A stretch of 64,000 nt of DNA from Fagopyrum homotropicum. Lineage: Eukaryota; Streptophyta; Magnoliopsida; Caryophyllales; Polygonaceae. The translations under genes and the position numbers were made by a program. Where the stretch lies: contig BSWB01000001.1 in NCBI GenBank assembly GCA_033239125.1, positions 60,679,416-60,743,415 of the forward strand, written 5' to 3'. Positions 9,883-20,944 of the stretch are shown piece by piece. Each line of letters begins with the position of its first letter. Position 1 is the stretch's first letter. The notes under the pieces were generated by a model. The model saw only the letters and a program-made list of their open reading frames with translations. It was not told the DNA's origin and made no database searches.

Positions 9883-11337
9883 TTAGATTCGGACCCGCTC
9901 ATGCAAACTCTTCCCAAACTCAGCTCTAGATTGCCCATCCACATCAACGGGTTGTGGAGCCAGTTGAGGAGTCAAATCTAGTTGAGTAAGAAGATTCTTG
10001 CCATAAAAAATTTCAAAAGGAGACTTCTTAGTCGCCGAATCAATAGCCCGGTTACATGCAAACTCCACAAAGGGCAAACAATCCTCCCACCTACACAAGT
10101 TAGTATCCATCATAGTACGAAGCAAAATGCCAAGCGTCTGGTTTACTACCTTAGTTTGTCCATCCGTTTGGGGATGACAAGAAGTCAAAAAACACAACTT
10201 CATCCCCATCTTGGCCCAAAGTGTCTTCCAAAACTAACTAAGGAACTTAGAGTCTCGGTCCGACATAATTGACCTAGGTATCCCATGTAGCTTAACAATA
10301 TGCTCAAAGAAAAGGTTAGCCACATTTGACGCATCATCAGATTTACGACAAGCAATAAAATGCGCCATCTTAGAAAACCTATCAACAACCACAAAAATGG
10401 AATAATCTCCTCTCCTAGAACAGGGTAATCCTAGGACAAAATCCATGGAAATGTCTTCCCAAGGTGAGCTAGCAATAGGCAAGGGTAAGTATAATCCATG
10501 TGGGTTAGCCTTAGACTTAGCCTTCCAACAAGGTACACAACTAGCACAACATCTCTCTACATCATTTTTCATCTTAGGCCAATAAAAGTGCTCCCTCAAT
10601 ATTCCAAAAGTCTTAGTAACCCCAAATTGACCCATCAATCCCCCTTCATGGGCCTCTAAAACAATCAAAGCACTCAAAGAACAAGTAGGCAAACATAACC
10701 TAGAAGCTCTAAACAAATATCCATCATGAATGTAATAACTACTAGCATGAGAGTCACTACTAGAGCATAAACAAAGCGCAAAAATGTCCCGGAAGTCCAC
10801 GTCAAGAGCATATAAATCACGAATCAGCCCAAAACCCAAAACGCATGCATCTAAGGAAGAGAGAAGTGTGTACCAGCTAGATAACGCATCAGCTACAATG
10901 TTGTCCTTTCCCTTCTTGTAGCGCACAACATATGGAATAGCCTCAATATACTCCACCCAGCGTGCATGACGTTTGTTCAATTTGGCTTGTCCTCTGAAAT
11001 ACTTCAACGACTCGTGATCGGAATGTATAACAAATTCACGAGGTAAAAGATAGCGCTCCCAAACCCGGAGGACCCGAACCAAGGCGTATAACTCCTTGTC
11101 GTATGTAGGGTAGTTCAAGGCTGCTCGCCCCAGTTTCTCGCTAAAGTAGGCTACGGGGTGTCCCTCTTGCTTCAAAACTCCTCCAATCCCGATTCCCGAA
11201 GCGTGACACTCTATCTCGAAAGTTTTCGAGAAGTCCGTAAGCACAAGAATGGGGGCATGGGTCAGCCGCTCTCTAAGTATCATAAAGGACTCCTCCTGAG
11301 CGGATCTCAACTCAAATCGCACGCCCTTCTTGGTCAA
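9883..11337 (-). pseudogene. pol: F RNase H and integrase core
   Basis: RNase H begins FEIECHASGIGIGGVL; the usual first catalytic Asp (CDAS) is His here. VIHSDHESLKY and DNIVADALS follow. The integrase has a zinc-binding H...H...CxxC part (HFYWPKMKNDVERCCASCVPC) and a DDE core: ISMDFVLGLP, then MSDRDSKF. A TAG at 10234 interrupts the frame, and after it HPQTDGQTKVVN has Lys where the third catalytic residue, Glu, is expected. So the strand-transfer triad and RNase H are both damaged. Confidence 0.8.
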
Positions 11338-11448
11338 CTCTGTGAGGGGGGAGGCAATGGTGCTAAAGTCCCGAACGAACCTCCTATAGAACCCGGCAAG
11401 TCCAAGGAAACTCCGTATGTGATGGACCGTTGTCGGACGAGGCCATTC

Positions 11449-12065
11449 TTATATTGCCTTGGTCTTCTCTTCGTCCACTCGCAAGCCTTCCTTTCCTACC
11501 ACAAAACCCAAAAAGACCACAAATTCCGAGCAAAAATGGCATTTCTTAAAGTTTACAAACAAATGTTGTTCTTTAAGCACAAGAAATACACTTCTCAAAT
11601 GTTCAACATGCTCATCCAACGTCCGACTATAAACTAAGATGTCATCAAAACACACCACAACAAATTTACCTAAGAAATCACGTAGGACATGGTTCATTAG
11701 GCGCATAAACGTACTAGGTGCATTCGTTAATCCAAAAGGAATTACAAGCCACTGATATAATCCATACATAGTTTTGAAAGCAGTTTTCCATTCATCACCT
11801 TTATGCATCCTAATATGATGATATCCACTTCTAAGGAGCAAAGAGTAGCACCGTGAAGTTCATCTAACATATCATCAAGATGAGGAATAGGATGTCGGTA
11901 CCTTACAGTTATTTGGTTGATGGCACGGCAGTCGACGCACATCCTCCAACTCCCATCTTTCTTCGGTACCAATAGCACAGGAACGGCACACGGACAGAAA
12001 CTCTCCCAAATGTATCCCTTGCTCAAAAGATCCTCCACTTTATCTTGTCGCTCCTTTGTTTCCAC
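11449..12065 (-). pseudogene. pol: F reverse transcriptase
   Basis: RT of the CRM-like group: GYIWESFCPCAVPVLLVPKK, WRMCVDCRAINQITVRYRHP, then a frameshift, LRSGYHHIRM, FGLTNAPSTFMRLMN, VVCFDDILVYS. The FDD of the active site is kept. At the junction the sequence runs from ATLCS straight to LRSGYH, so the usual SKID with the first catalytic Asp is deleted. A gap lies between the two open pieces, and RNase H follows after another stop. Confidence 0.8.
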
Positions 12066-12119
12066 CGGGTTTGCTCGATATGCGGGCCAATTAGGGATGG
12101 ATGACCCGGGTATGAAGTC

Positions 12120-12983
12120 AATCTAATGTTCTATGCCTCGGATAGGGGGTAGTCCCGGGGGAATCTCTTTGGGCATAATCTCCTTGAACTCCTCAAGTAG
12201 TCCTGAAATACAAGAAGGCAAAGACAAATCATTAGCTTCCATATTAGATAAAGTTGTCACACAAACAAGAAGGAAGCAAACATTCCCCCTTCATAGGGCA
12301 CGACGAGCGTCGTGTAATCGTGTGGTGAGTAGGGTCTTGGGGTCGGATGTTGTTTCAAGAACCATCTTAGTCTTTCCCTTTGTCCGTGCGGCCTCACCTT
12401 TCTCCAACTTCTTCCTTTCTCTACACATGTGGTCTTCCATAATCTCAGATGGACTGAGAGGCATGAGTTTTACTTTCTTCCCGGCCATGGCGAAGAAGTA
12501 TATGTTGGTGTAACCATCATGAAACACCCTTCGGTCAAACTGCCACGGTCTCCCAAGTAAGAGGTGGCAAGCTATGATTGGAAGCACGTCACACACATCG
12601 TCGTCTTGGTATGGTCCGATGGAAAATTGAACAAAACATTGCTCCTTGGCTTGTAGGGGAGCGTTGGTGTTGAGCCACTAGAGCGAATATGGTTACGAGT
12701 GTGCCTTCGTTTTGAGTCCTAGGTGTGCAACGACGTCCTAACTAACAATGTTACAACAATACCCACTATCAATAATAACAGTAAATAATTTCCTCGAAAT
12801 TAAACAATGAGTGTTAGAGAGATTCTACCTTTGTGAGACATCGGGAACGAGTTCGCTTGCTTGTAGGGCCTTCTTTGTCACAAGCCAGAAATCTCCCACA
12901 CGAGCATGAGCTTCAACTTCAACACCTTCTATGATTGGAGCTACTGTTACATAGTCATCTTCGGATTCATGATTCTCGGTGAA
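12120..12983 (-). pseudogene. pol: F protease region
   Basis: Lies between gag and RT. About 12780 on the minus strand reads IIDSGYCCNIVS, the protease core that is DGGSCTNVAS in related elements, followed by a stop. From 12596 down, the open piece has CDVLPIIACHLLLGRPWQFDRR, the second conserved protease block (LLGRPW), then a basic linker. A further piece gives LLEEFKEIMPKEIPPGLPP, the entry to RT. Several stops and frame changes are present. Confidence 0.7.
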
Positions 12984-14062
12984 CTATTCCCCAAATGCAT
13001 TTAATAAAACCTTATGGGGATTAGGGCATTCCCGGGCATAATGACCATGCTCATAACACTTGTAACACTTCACTTCTCTAGTCCGGCTTGTTTCTGGTGT
13101 TGGTGGGACACTAGGAAGAGGGGCACTAGGGTTAGAGGCGGAAGTGGCCTTGGGAGCTACCGTTGGGGATGGACCGGTTGTGTGGGTAGGACGATAATGC
13201 CGAGAGGGTTCGGTGAATTCATGACTTGTCCCTCTTCTTGATGATCCGGATGCCTTAAGTTTCTGGATGATATTATAGGCGTGGGTAGCAATGTGAAGGG
13301 CATCAATTAGGCTTGTGTGTCGGAGTTGTTCAACTATTTCGGACACATCGGGGTTAAGCCTAGATACGAACTTTGCTAGGATATAGTTGTTAAGCTATCG
13401 GGTTCCCGATCTCTGAAGGAGAGTTCTCAACTCTTTGTGGTATTCATCTGGATTTCGGTTACCTTGGTGTAGCCATTCAAGTTTGAGCAACAATTGTTGC
13501 TTGTAATCCGAAGGTATGAACCGAGCACGCATCCTTCTATGGAGTTCAAACCAGGTGTTGATGTGTGGTTGTTGATGTGCCTCCACATATTCCAATTCTT
13601 CCTGCCACCAAGTTAGAGCAAAATCAACAAAATGAATACTAGCAGCTTCAATCTTTTCATACTCGTTAAAATCATAATAACGGAAGACTTGTTGAACCTT
13701 AGTCTCCCACTCTATGTAGGTCTCCGCGTCTGTTGTTCCGGTGAAGTTTGGAACATCCACTTTTGATCCATGGTAATGCCTCCTATTGCGGTGACCACGA
13801 TTTTCATCGTCCGAGTCATCGTGTCGAGAAGCTTGGCTATGGTCCCGGTTTCTGTTCCGGTCTCTATCCCGGTTTCTGCTTCATGGCTGTTCACACTCAC
13901 ATTCCGATCCCGGCCTCTACGAGGTGGTCCCTGGTTACTACCTCCTTGACTTTGTTCAGGTGGGGCGGGATCTATTCTTCTAAGAAGCTCCGCTAGTTGG
14001 GCTTCAAGGCGGTCAATACATGGATCGGCTTGGTTGATCCCATTACCATTGACGGATGCCAT
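12984..14062 (-). pseudogene. gag: F gag (capsid-nucleocapsid)
   Basis: The ATG at 14060-14062 opens MASVNGNGINQADPCIDRLE with a Pro/Gly/Arg-rich N terminus. After a frameshift near 13760 the Retrotrans_gag core follows: VPNFTGTTDAETYIEWETKV, LTWWQEELE, INTWFELHRRMRARFIPSDY. A stop is at 13395, then the C-terminal part with a zinc knuckle CYKCYEHGHYAREC (C-X2-C-X4-H-X4-C, intact) and a stop at 12984. Length and order fit a CRM-like gag, broken in at least two places. Confidence 0.8.
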
Positions 14063-15172
14063 CTTGTTTTTGGACTACAAACAAGCAAGGAAACAAACTA
14101 AACCAAGTGTCCAAAGTTTAATTCCAACAACAAGCAAGTAGGTGTTAAAAACCAAAGGAAATCCAATAGTAAGGACTTCAAAGGCAAAACCGAAAGTAAT
14201 AGAATACCGATTTCGTGACTGAAACGGTGCCGGATGGCTAAAAAGCCCTTAGGTCAAGGAAAAGCCATGAGTTGGACTCGGAGGCCCATTTCCCTTCTCG
14301 GAAAGGAATAAAAATTGGAATTCTGAGTTCGGACGCCATTTTTCCGCAAAACCGCAAAACCGGCCGTCTTTCACCTCTTCTAGTTTCTTCACCTATCACA
14401 CAAAACAAACTAAAAGGGCAAAAGGTTAGCAACAAAAACGTTCTCTCTCTCTCTCTCCTCTCTCAAGTGTATTTCTCCTCACACTCACTCAGGTGTTTGA
14501 TAGTGTTTGGGTTCACACAACTCCCCTTTTCCTTTACTTCGAGGCAAAGCTTTCACTCACCTTTTCCAATGCACTAGGCAATGCCCTCCACTCAAATATT
14601 TCGCTTGGTAACAAAAATTCCGCAAGATTCCAAGATAGTGCACGAGGTAAACAAGGTATTCCAAGATGCAATATAACTTCGGAAAAGCAAACAAGAGCAA
14701 CAACAAATACGAGCCTTCCAGCGAGTATTTACTTAGTCTCTAACAAGTAGTTAGTCAAAACAATAACAAGCGTTTTCCCTAAAACGTGCGGGTTGTGTTT
14801 TGGTTGGCTAGAACACTCAAGAAAAACTTTGATAACAATTTCAATAACACTCTCAAGGACTACTTTGATAATAATTTCAATAACACTCTCAAGGACAATT
14901 TTGATTTCAACGATAACACTCAAAGAACTTTTTCTTTTCTTTTCTTTTTCTTTCTTTTCTGTTGTTGTTTTATTTTTTGTTGACTTTAATGGATGATATA
15001 AAATATGCTTTCGTTTTTTTTTTAATTAAAGGTCAACAAGATCTCTCTAAAGACTCACAAGAAAGAAGATTGCAAGCACCAAAATTTTAGGGAACTACTC
15101 AAAATTGCAAAAACTAAAAACAAGTTTAGGTAAGAAATTCGTACCCCGAAAGCTTGAGGAACTCGCACCGTT
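14063..15172 (-). other. F leader (5' untranslated region)
   Basis: About 1.1 kb between primer site and gag, without coding signal. It holds about 50-base direct repeats at 14828-14930 (TTTCAATAACACTCTCAAGG twice, with a third partial copy), a pyrimidine-rich run at 14930-14965 and a CT dinucleotide run near 14445. Confidence 0.65.
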
Positions 15173-15186
15173 TGACTCTAATACCA
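15173..15186 (-). other. F primer-binding site, tRNA-iMet type
   Basis: The minus strand reads TGGTATTAGAGTCA two bases after the LTR. The complement of the initiator tRNA-Met end is TGGTATCAGAGCCA, so two C-to-T changes are present. Confidence 0.8.
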
Positions 15187-15188
15187 CT

Positions 15189-15781
15189 TGATGCGCTCTT
15201 CGTCAGTTGAACGCGAGGATCCACCGGTGTTGTCCCTCCGACCACTTCTTTTGTTTATTTTCGATTTACATGGGATATGCCAAGCAAGGAATCGTCCAGC
15301 CTCGCACCTTGGATCTCCTTGGCTCGAGATCTTTTTTCCTCGGAATCTCACTTCGGAAATTGGATCTACTTTGTCCTCCTAGCCTCGCACCGCATGGACA
15401 CCACTTGGCCTCTCACCTTGTGGGTTTCGAAACTTTGGCCTCTCACCTTAGTCTCTAGGTTTGTTTTTCTCAAAGTGAAAACAAAACTTTTTGATTGAAC
15501 TCAACTCTGTTTTTCACTAAGTGAAAACACAACTTTTTGATTGAACCCAACTTCCAACATTAATAGCTTACAAGTTCAAGAGTTGCAATATTGAATAAAG
15601 GCAAGGATAGGGACTTTCAACCAACAACTTAAAGCAAATAAATGGCCTAAAAACCATACATATAGCCGGAAAATTAGAGCTCCAAGGGTCCAAAATATGG
15701 CTAAAAATAAATCCCAAAATAATGTGGTTTTAATCCCTTGAAAATGTTGGCTTAAGTACTAGCGAACACTTGTATTAATCA
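15189..15781 (-). repeat. F shared (5') LTR (593 bp)
   Basis: Acts as 5' LTR of the full F unit and as 3' LTR of the truncated unit to its right. The ends match the left LTR. The TATA-bearing stretch of the left LTR is missing; in its place is a second copy of a GTGAAAACACAACTTTTTGA segment. So the promoter of this copy is probably lost. Confidence 0.85.
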
Positions 15782-15890
15782 ACCTTCATTATTCCACAAT
15801 ATCATGGATTAGTGGGCATTATATCATGAAATAAAATCAAGTATGACAACATAATATAAAAATAAAAAGGTTACATCTAAGGTTCAAGTT

Positions 15891-16092
15891 TTAAAGTGAT
15901 CCAGAATCCTCAATCGCCTCAAGCATGTTCAGCAAGTGATAGTCATGGACGTCTTCAAATGCCGGAGCTCCGAAGGGATGGTAGGTCAAAGTGGTTTGGC
16001 CTAGCATGCGGGCTCTAGCTCGAGTGAGAGGTGGTGCTGATCTTGGAGCGGTCACATCCGTCTCGTTGCTTAAGTCCGGCAGGCTCACATTA
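15891..16092 (-). pseudogene. pol: Second F unit: integrase C-terminal fragment
   Basis: Minus-strand reading gives SLPDLSNETDVTAPRSAPPL and RARARMLGQTTLTYHPFGAP, the same tail as 9331-9560, running into the LTR. It stops at the GGGTT junction with C. It shows that two F units were joined by one LTR. Confidence 0.8.
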
Positions 16093-16097
16093 GGGTT
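16093..16097. other. Target-site duplication of F, right copy (GGGTT)
   Basis: Same five bases as 8647-8651. Here they follow pol-internal sequence and not an LTR end. Confidence 0.7.
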
Positions 16098-17299
16098 AGT
16101 GCATTACAGCATGAGAATAAGGATTACCGGAATTTTGTTGATTGGATGTCCGATTGTTTGTAGTTGTTCCTATTTTCTTGCTGATTTCCCCTTTCAAGAT
16201 AGCCAACATCCTGATCCTTGGGCTTTTGTATATGTGTTTTCAAAAGATCTTTCAAAGCCTCCATCTCGCTATTTAAAGCGTTCAGTTGGTTGAAGCTGGA
16301 GGTGGGAAGATTCAACACCGGAGTTTTTGAATTTTGACTTCCTGTTTCACCACTACGATGGGAGTACTTATCAATGGTGAGAGCTTGTTTTTCAACCAAA
16401 ATCCGACGCTTGATCAACTGGTTTGTCCATGAATGTTCCTGCTAAAAGTGAATGAAGCTTGAATTACATTTCTGCATCCAAATTCTTGAAGTAAACCACT
16501 ACTAGATCAATCTTTGGAATCCAATGATGTGGCAATCCAACAAAAGGTCTTTGAACCTTTCTCATGACTAGAAGAGGCTTTCAGCATCCTTCATCACAAA
16601 TGCACATATCTTTACTCTAAACTCCGCCGTCTTTGATGGCGGAAAGAATTTGGTGAGAAACTCCGTAGTCATCTCCTCCAATGTGTTCACTCTTCCGGTA
16701 CGAAGTGATTGGTACCACGCAAGTGCTTTATCCTTCAAAGAGAAAAAGAAACATGCAGTTTGTTAATGTTATTCTCATATCTAGAAGGTCTCAAAGTTTC
16801 CATCAAGATCTCTTAGTTTTGTAGATGTTGGTGTGATGACTCTCTCTCCATTCCTCCAAAGCGATTCTTCTGAAACATAGTAATCACTTGAGGTCTAAAC
16901 TCATAATCGCGGTCATTCGGATCGCCCAAGTGCATGCCCGGACGGCGCACCTGCTGGAGTAGATCTTACCGTTGCCCAAGTATTTGTGTAACACCCGCAA
17001 ACGGATCAGTTGGCTCCACTCTTAGTGGAGGTTGTGCTTGCACATAAACCGGCGGCTAATATGTTGACGGGTGCTGGTGGAGGTGGATTAATCACAACTC
17101 TAGCATTCCCGTCTCTTTCCTGAATTGCTAGTTGGAATTGCTCTCTCATTTCAGCCATGTCTCCTCGAAGTTGTTCCTATAAAGTAAGTTGATCAACTCT
17201 CTCTTTCCTTAGAGCTTCTTCTTGTAACCTTATTTGATCACGAGCTGCAACTAATTCAACTCTAAGATCCTCAACTTCTTTATGATTGGCAGCGGCCAT
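16098..17299 (-). pseudogene. gag: C gag, N-terminal part
   Basis: The ATG at 17297-17299 opens MAAANHKEVEDLRVELVAA, a coiled-coil N terminus alike in B and G. A Pro-rich part follows, then the Retrotrans_gag region around 16.6-16.8 kb with many frame breaks. The last open piece (16417-16124) reads NQLNALNSEMEALKDLLKTH and YLERGNQQENRNN, the Asn/Gly-rich linker, also seen in B (about 20560-20830). The frame is cut at 16098 by F. Not functional. Confidence 0.75.
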
Positions 17300-17315
17300 T
17301 TTCTTAGCTTCTCTC

Positions 17316-18711
17316 AACACCCTTTATCTCACCCAAAGGATTCAAGATGTCTAAGGATATGTACGGACAGAGCTGGATCGCAAAGGTATATGATCTAAGG
17401 TATGTATCGTTCGGTGAAGTTCCAACACCCTTTTATCTCACCCAAAGCATTCTACTTAAGGGATGTTGAGTCACGTCAAAAAGAGCTTCTGAAGATAGGA
17501 TTGTACTCTCAATAACAAAACCAGACTAAAGAAAGTTTAAAGAATGACAAAGGTAAAGGCTATGACACTCTCCACCTTAATAGAGGGGTTTGAATCCTCT
17601 ATTACCTAGAACTCATAGAAGCTTACAACCAAGCAATGCTATGAGTTAGAAAGGTTCACCAAAGTTAGGATTAAGGAAATATTTAAATTTGGATAAACGT
17701 AAAAGTGAAACATGAAAAACAAAGGAAACCACGGTTGGATCTTGGGAAACCACGGGTGTGGTTCCTGAAGAACAGGCCGTGGAAAACTTCGTTCGAGGGT
17801 TTCGTCTCACAACTCTCAGGGTCTGTTCTGTTAAAGCTCAATCTATCATCATTTGTACCACAACCATCAACCATTCACCCTAGAATCGCAGAGGGTTTAG
17901 CCAGCAATCATCATGATATTCAATTCAAGATTAAGAAAGGGAATCAAGTATTACATGAAACCAAGAAGACAAAGATGAATAATGATTACTCAATAATCAA
18001 TCTTCAAATATCATTAACCGAATCAAACAACAATCAAAAACCTAAGAAAAATCTCACAAAAATCTTCAATCTCCAAGTCAGGATCAAGAAAGCTCTTCAA
18101 TCTCCTCCGATGATGAATAAATCAAACCTCGGACGTGAAGAAATCCTAAGTATGGAAGTGAATCCAAGTGTTTAGTTTATAAGTCGTCCTCCGAAAATGC
18201 AGCCGTCGCACTCCTTTTCTAAGATAAAATTAGGTCTAAAGGCTTCCTTCTTTCTTGTTGACGTGGCAATAACGGAACGATCTTTTCCGAAGAAAACCAC
18301 AGGTGAAGTCATTAAAACTATGGACGTGGTTTGTCCCGTGATGACTCTTGACCATCCTTTCCACGTGTGAATATTAATGAAATACCAAAACCCCGGCCGT
18401 GGAAGTTTCTTCCTGGGCTGTGGTTCTTCCTTTTCGATCCTTTTCTACTTTGCTTCACTTCATACTTCTTCCTATGATGCTCCAATGCCTCTTAATGAAC
18501 TCCATATCGACCAATACTCTGTAAATGCTCCTCTTCCAGTCCAATTCAACGCCAATTCACCTAAAATCACAACAAAGCTTGTGAAGATCTCGATTCCAAG
18601 ATAATAGGTTAATATGTTCAATAAAGGCTATGAAAACATGTCCATGTACTCAGAAGAGAGGAAACAACTACCTATATGCACATCTAAACTACGTGATATT
18701 TCATGCTATCA
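17316..18711 (-). repeat. C 5' LTR, 3' end missing
   Basis: On the minus strand it begins TGATAGCATGAAATATCACG at 18711. U3 has CACGG-type half-sites and near-palindromes (about 17733-17785, 18391). The last quarter of the LTR, the primer site and the leader are gone: LTR sequence joins directly to the bases before the gag ATG. A stretch of about 24 bases at 17314-17337 is repeated at 17423-17447. Confidence 0.8.
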
Positions 18712-19484
18712 TGGACCCTGAAAGCTTGAGTTAACTCTAATCCAAAACCCGTCTCGGGCTGTTCGTTGAGTATCTCGACCAAGATCTATATAGAACAGAA
18801 CGAGATCGCCCAGTGCTTTGTAGATTCCGAGTTTAGGTTATAGTTTGCCAAAATTTTATCCTTGTGGCACCATTCCTGGTTTATACACAAGCCTAGGATG
18901 AGACTTACCCGGTTATTCCTTTGCTTGTATACCGATGACAATGAGTGTTAAGTAATAAAGGTTTGTCCTATATTAGGATTTGAGTGTGCCTTTATCCTAC
19001 CTTTTATAGTTAACATGAGACTTACCCGATGATGGTTAGTTTTGTACCTTTAGGTGAGTGATGTTTGTTTAAGTACTCGTACCTTTCCTTAGTTCCTTGA
19101 GACTTACCCGGTGATAGGAGCTTTTGTTTGGGTGGTGTTCTATCCCGTAGTTGAAACACCTTCCCTCCGTAAACCGCAACTTTGTCCACGTTATCCTTGA
19201 GATATCTCGAGTCGAAACCACAACTGGATACTATGATCTTTAGAATATGCATTTCCTCATCATGATATACATCTTGTCTTTTGCTTTTGATCAGTATTAT
19301 TGCATGCTTCTGAAGTTAGATTGCTTTACTGTGATTATTCTCACTGATTTCCTGAGGTCGACTCCGGAATATAAGCCCTTACTACGATTGATCCGTACAC
19401 TGCAGGTTCGCTTATCGTTAGGTTTAATATTTGAATTATAAATTTAATGCTTTCTCTACACACACACACCTTTTAGAGCGAACA
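18712..19484 (+). repeat. B 5' LTR, 3' part
   Basis: Matches the 3' LTR from about 29838 to 30625 with scattered changes. It starts in mid-LTR at the C insertion and ends GAGCGAACA. It includes several GAGACTTACCCGG boxes (one perfect 17-base copy at 19099-19115) and a worn ATCTCGACCAAGAT palindrome near 18766. Confidence 0.85.
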
Positions 19485-19491
19485 CGTTTTT

Positions 19492-19510
19492 TGAGCCGTT
19501 GTCGTGGAAT
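19492..19510 (+). other. B primer-binding site, worn tRNA-Asp type
   Basis: TGAGCCGTTGTCGTGGAAT sits just after the LTR where TGGCGCCGTTGCCGGGGAT is expected. Four or so changes suggest it is no longer used. Confidence 0.65.
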
Positions 19511-19702
19511 TGGTCAAGACCAATCCAGTGTACGGTTGTCTAGCTTGGAAGCTTCTTGCTTTACTACTGATTATTCTATTTGAGTGTTCTTGCAGAACCT
19601 TTCCTTAGGTTTATGCGAAGGACCAGAACTGGTAAATAAATCGTTCCTTACAATCGTGAATTAGAAAAGACCTACAAGAGAAGGTTGAAAGAATCTAAGA
19701 AG

Positions 19703-20944
19703 ATGGCCGCTGCCAATAATGAAGGAGCAGAAGATCTTCGAGCTGAATTTGCCAATGCTCGAGAACTGTTAAGACTCCAAGAAGAAGCCCTCACAAGGGT
19801 GAGAGATGAGGCAATTGCTCAAAACGAGCAATTTCAGGCTGAGATGTATGAACTAAGAGAGTTAGTTCAACAACCAAATGCAGATCTAGAGTCGTGGTGA
19901 ACCCACCGGCACCCACTTATGTGCCACCACCACCACCGCCTCCACCGAGGGTGGAGCCAATTGATTCATTTGTGGGAATTCCACAAACACTAGGTAACCC
20001 TATAGATCCCGTTAAGCAAACACGCCGTCTCGGCGTCAACTTAAGGGATCCAGCTGAAAGAGATTATGAGTTTAGACCTCAAGTCATCACAATGATTAAG
20101 TATAATCGTTTTGAGACCTTCTAGATGTAAAAATAACAACTATAAACTACGTGTTTTATTTATTTCATTGAAGGATAAAGCACTTGCATGGTATCATTCG
20201 CTTCCAAATGGAAGTGTGAACAAATGGGAGGAGATGACCGCGGAGTTTCTCACCAAATTCTTCCCGCCATCAAAGACGGCGGAGTTGAGGGCTAAAACAA
20301 ATGCATTTGTGATGAGGAATATTGAATGCCTCTTTAAGTCATGGGAAAAGTTTAAATACCTTTTGTTGGATTGCACACATCATGGGATTCCAAAGATTGA
20401 TTTGCTAGTGATATATTTCAAGAGTTTGGATGTTGAAGCGTAGTTCAAACTTCAATCACTCTCAGTTGGGACATTCGTGGATAAACCAGTTGATGAAGCG
20501 TGGGATTTTATTGAAAAGCAAACTTTAACTATGTAGAAACAATACCACCGGAGTATTGAGATGGGAGGTCAAAGCCCAAGACCTCAAGAGCTGAATCTCA
20601 CCTCTTCTAGGGTCGAACAAATCAACACCCTCAACAATGAGATGAAAGCTTTGAAGGAGATCATAAAGGCGAAAACTCAACAAATCAAAGAGCAAGAGGT
20701 TGGGTATGTTGGAAGCGGAAACTACCAAGGGAACAGGAACAACAACTACAACAACCACAACAACCGGAACTACAACAATTGGAGATCCAATCAAAATAAT
20801 TCATGTAATTCTTATTCCCATGCTAAAAATGCTCTAACTCCACCTCCTCCTTCTTCTTCTACTGAATTGAAGAGCCAGGAACCATCATCAAGCTCGAGTA
20901 ACCACCAAGGGATAAGTTGGAAGCTATTATCGAGGCGCTGTTAG
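19703..20944 (+). pseudogene. gag: B gag
   Basis: The ATG at 19703 opens MAAANNEGAEDLRAEF, a coiled-coil start alike in C and G. After a stop, the Pro-rich part with RLGVNLRDPAERD follows. A deletion of about 60 bases relative to G lies near 20113. Then comes the Retrotrans_gag core (LKDKALAWYHSLPNGS, EFLTKFFPPSKTAELR, KSWEKFKYLLLDC), and after a stop at 20443 the Asn/Gly-rich linker (NYQGNRNNNYNNHNNRNYNN). At least four frame or stop breaks. Confidence 0.8.

Larger units (their letters stand above)
8652..16092 (-). mobile_element. Element F: CRM-like Ty3/gypsy element with a partial second unit
   Basis: On the minus strand: an integrase C-terminal fragment (16092-15891), an LTR (15781-15189), an iMet primer site, a leader, gag, protease, RT, RNase H, integrase, and a second LTR (9239-8652). 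This is one full element plus the 3' end of another that shares its LTR. GGGTT flanks the whole block. The gag, RT and integrase style (IECHASGIGIGG, NYPTYDKELYALVR, FVLGLPCSRRG) points to the CRM group of chromoviruses, though no chromodomain is seen. Confidence 0.8.
6091..18711 (-). mobile_element. Element C: Athila-like element, minus strand, host of F
   Basis: On the minus strand: LTR (18711 to about 17316), gag (17299 on), then after insertion F the rest of gag, protease, and RT with RNase H down to 6091, where insertion D begins. Integrase, the third ORF and the 3' LTR lie beyond the window. On the right C is inserted in the 5' LTR of B; B's 3' LTR shows the uninterrupted sequence at the matching point (about 29838). 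The LTR-gag junction has lost U5, primer site and leader. Confidence 0.85.

Noticed and set aside
14272..15000. ORFs in the F leader
   Set aside because: Low complexity, both strands open by chance, no conservation visible.
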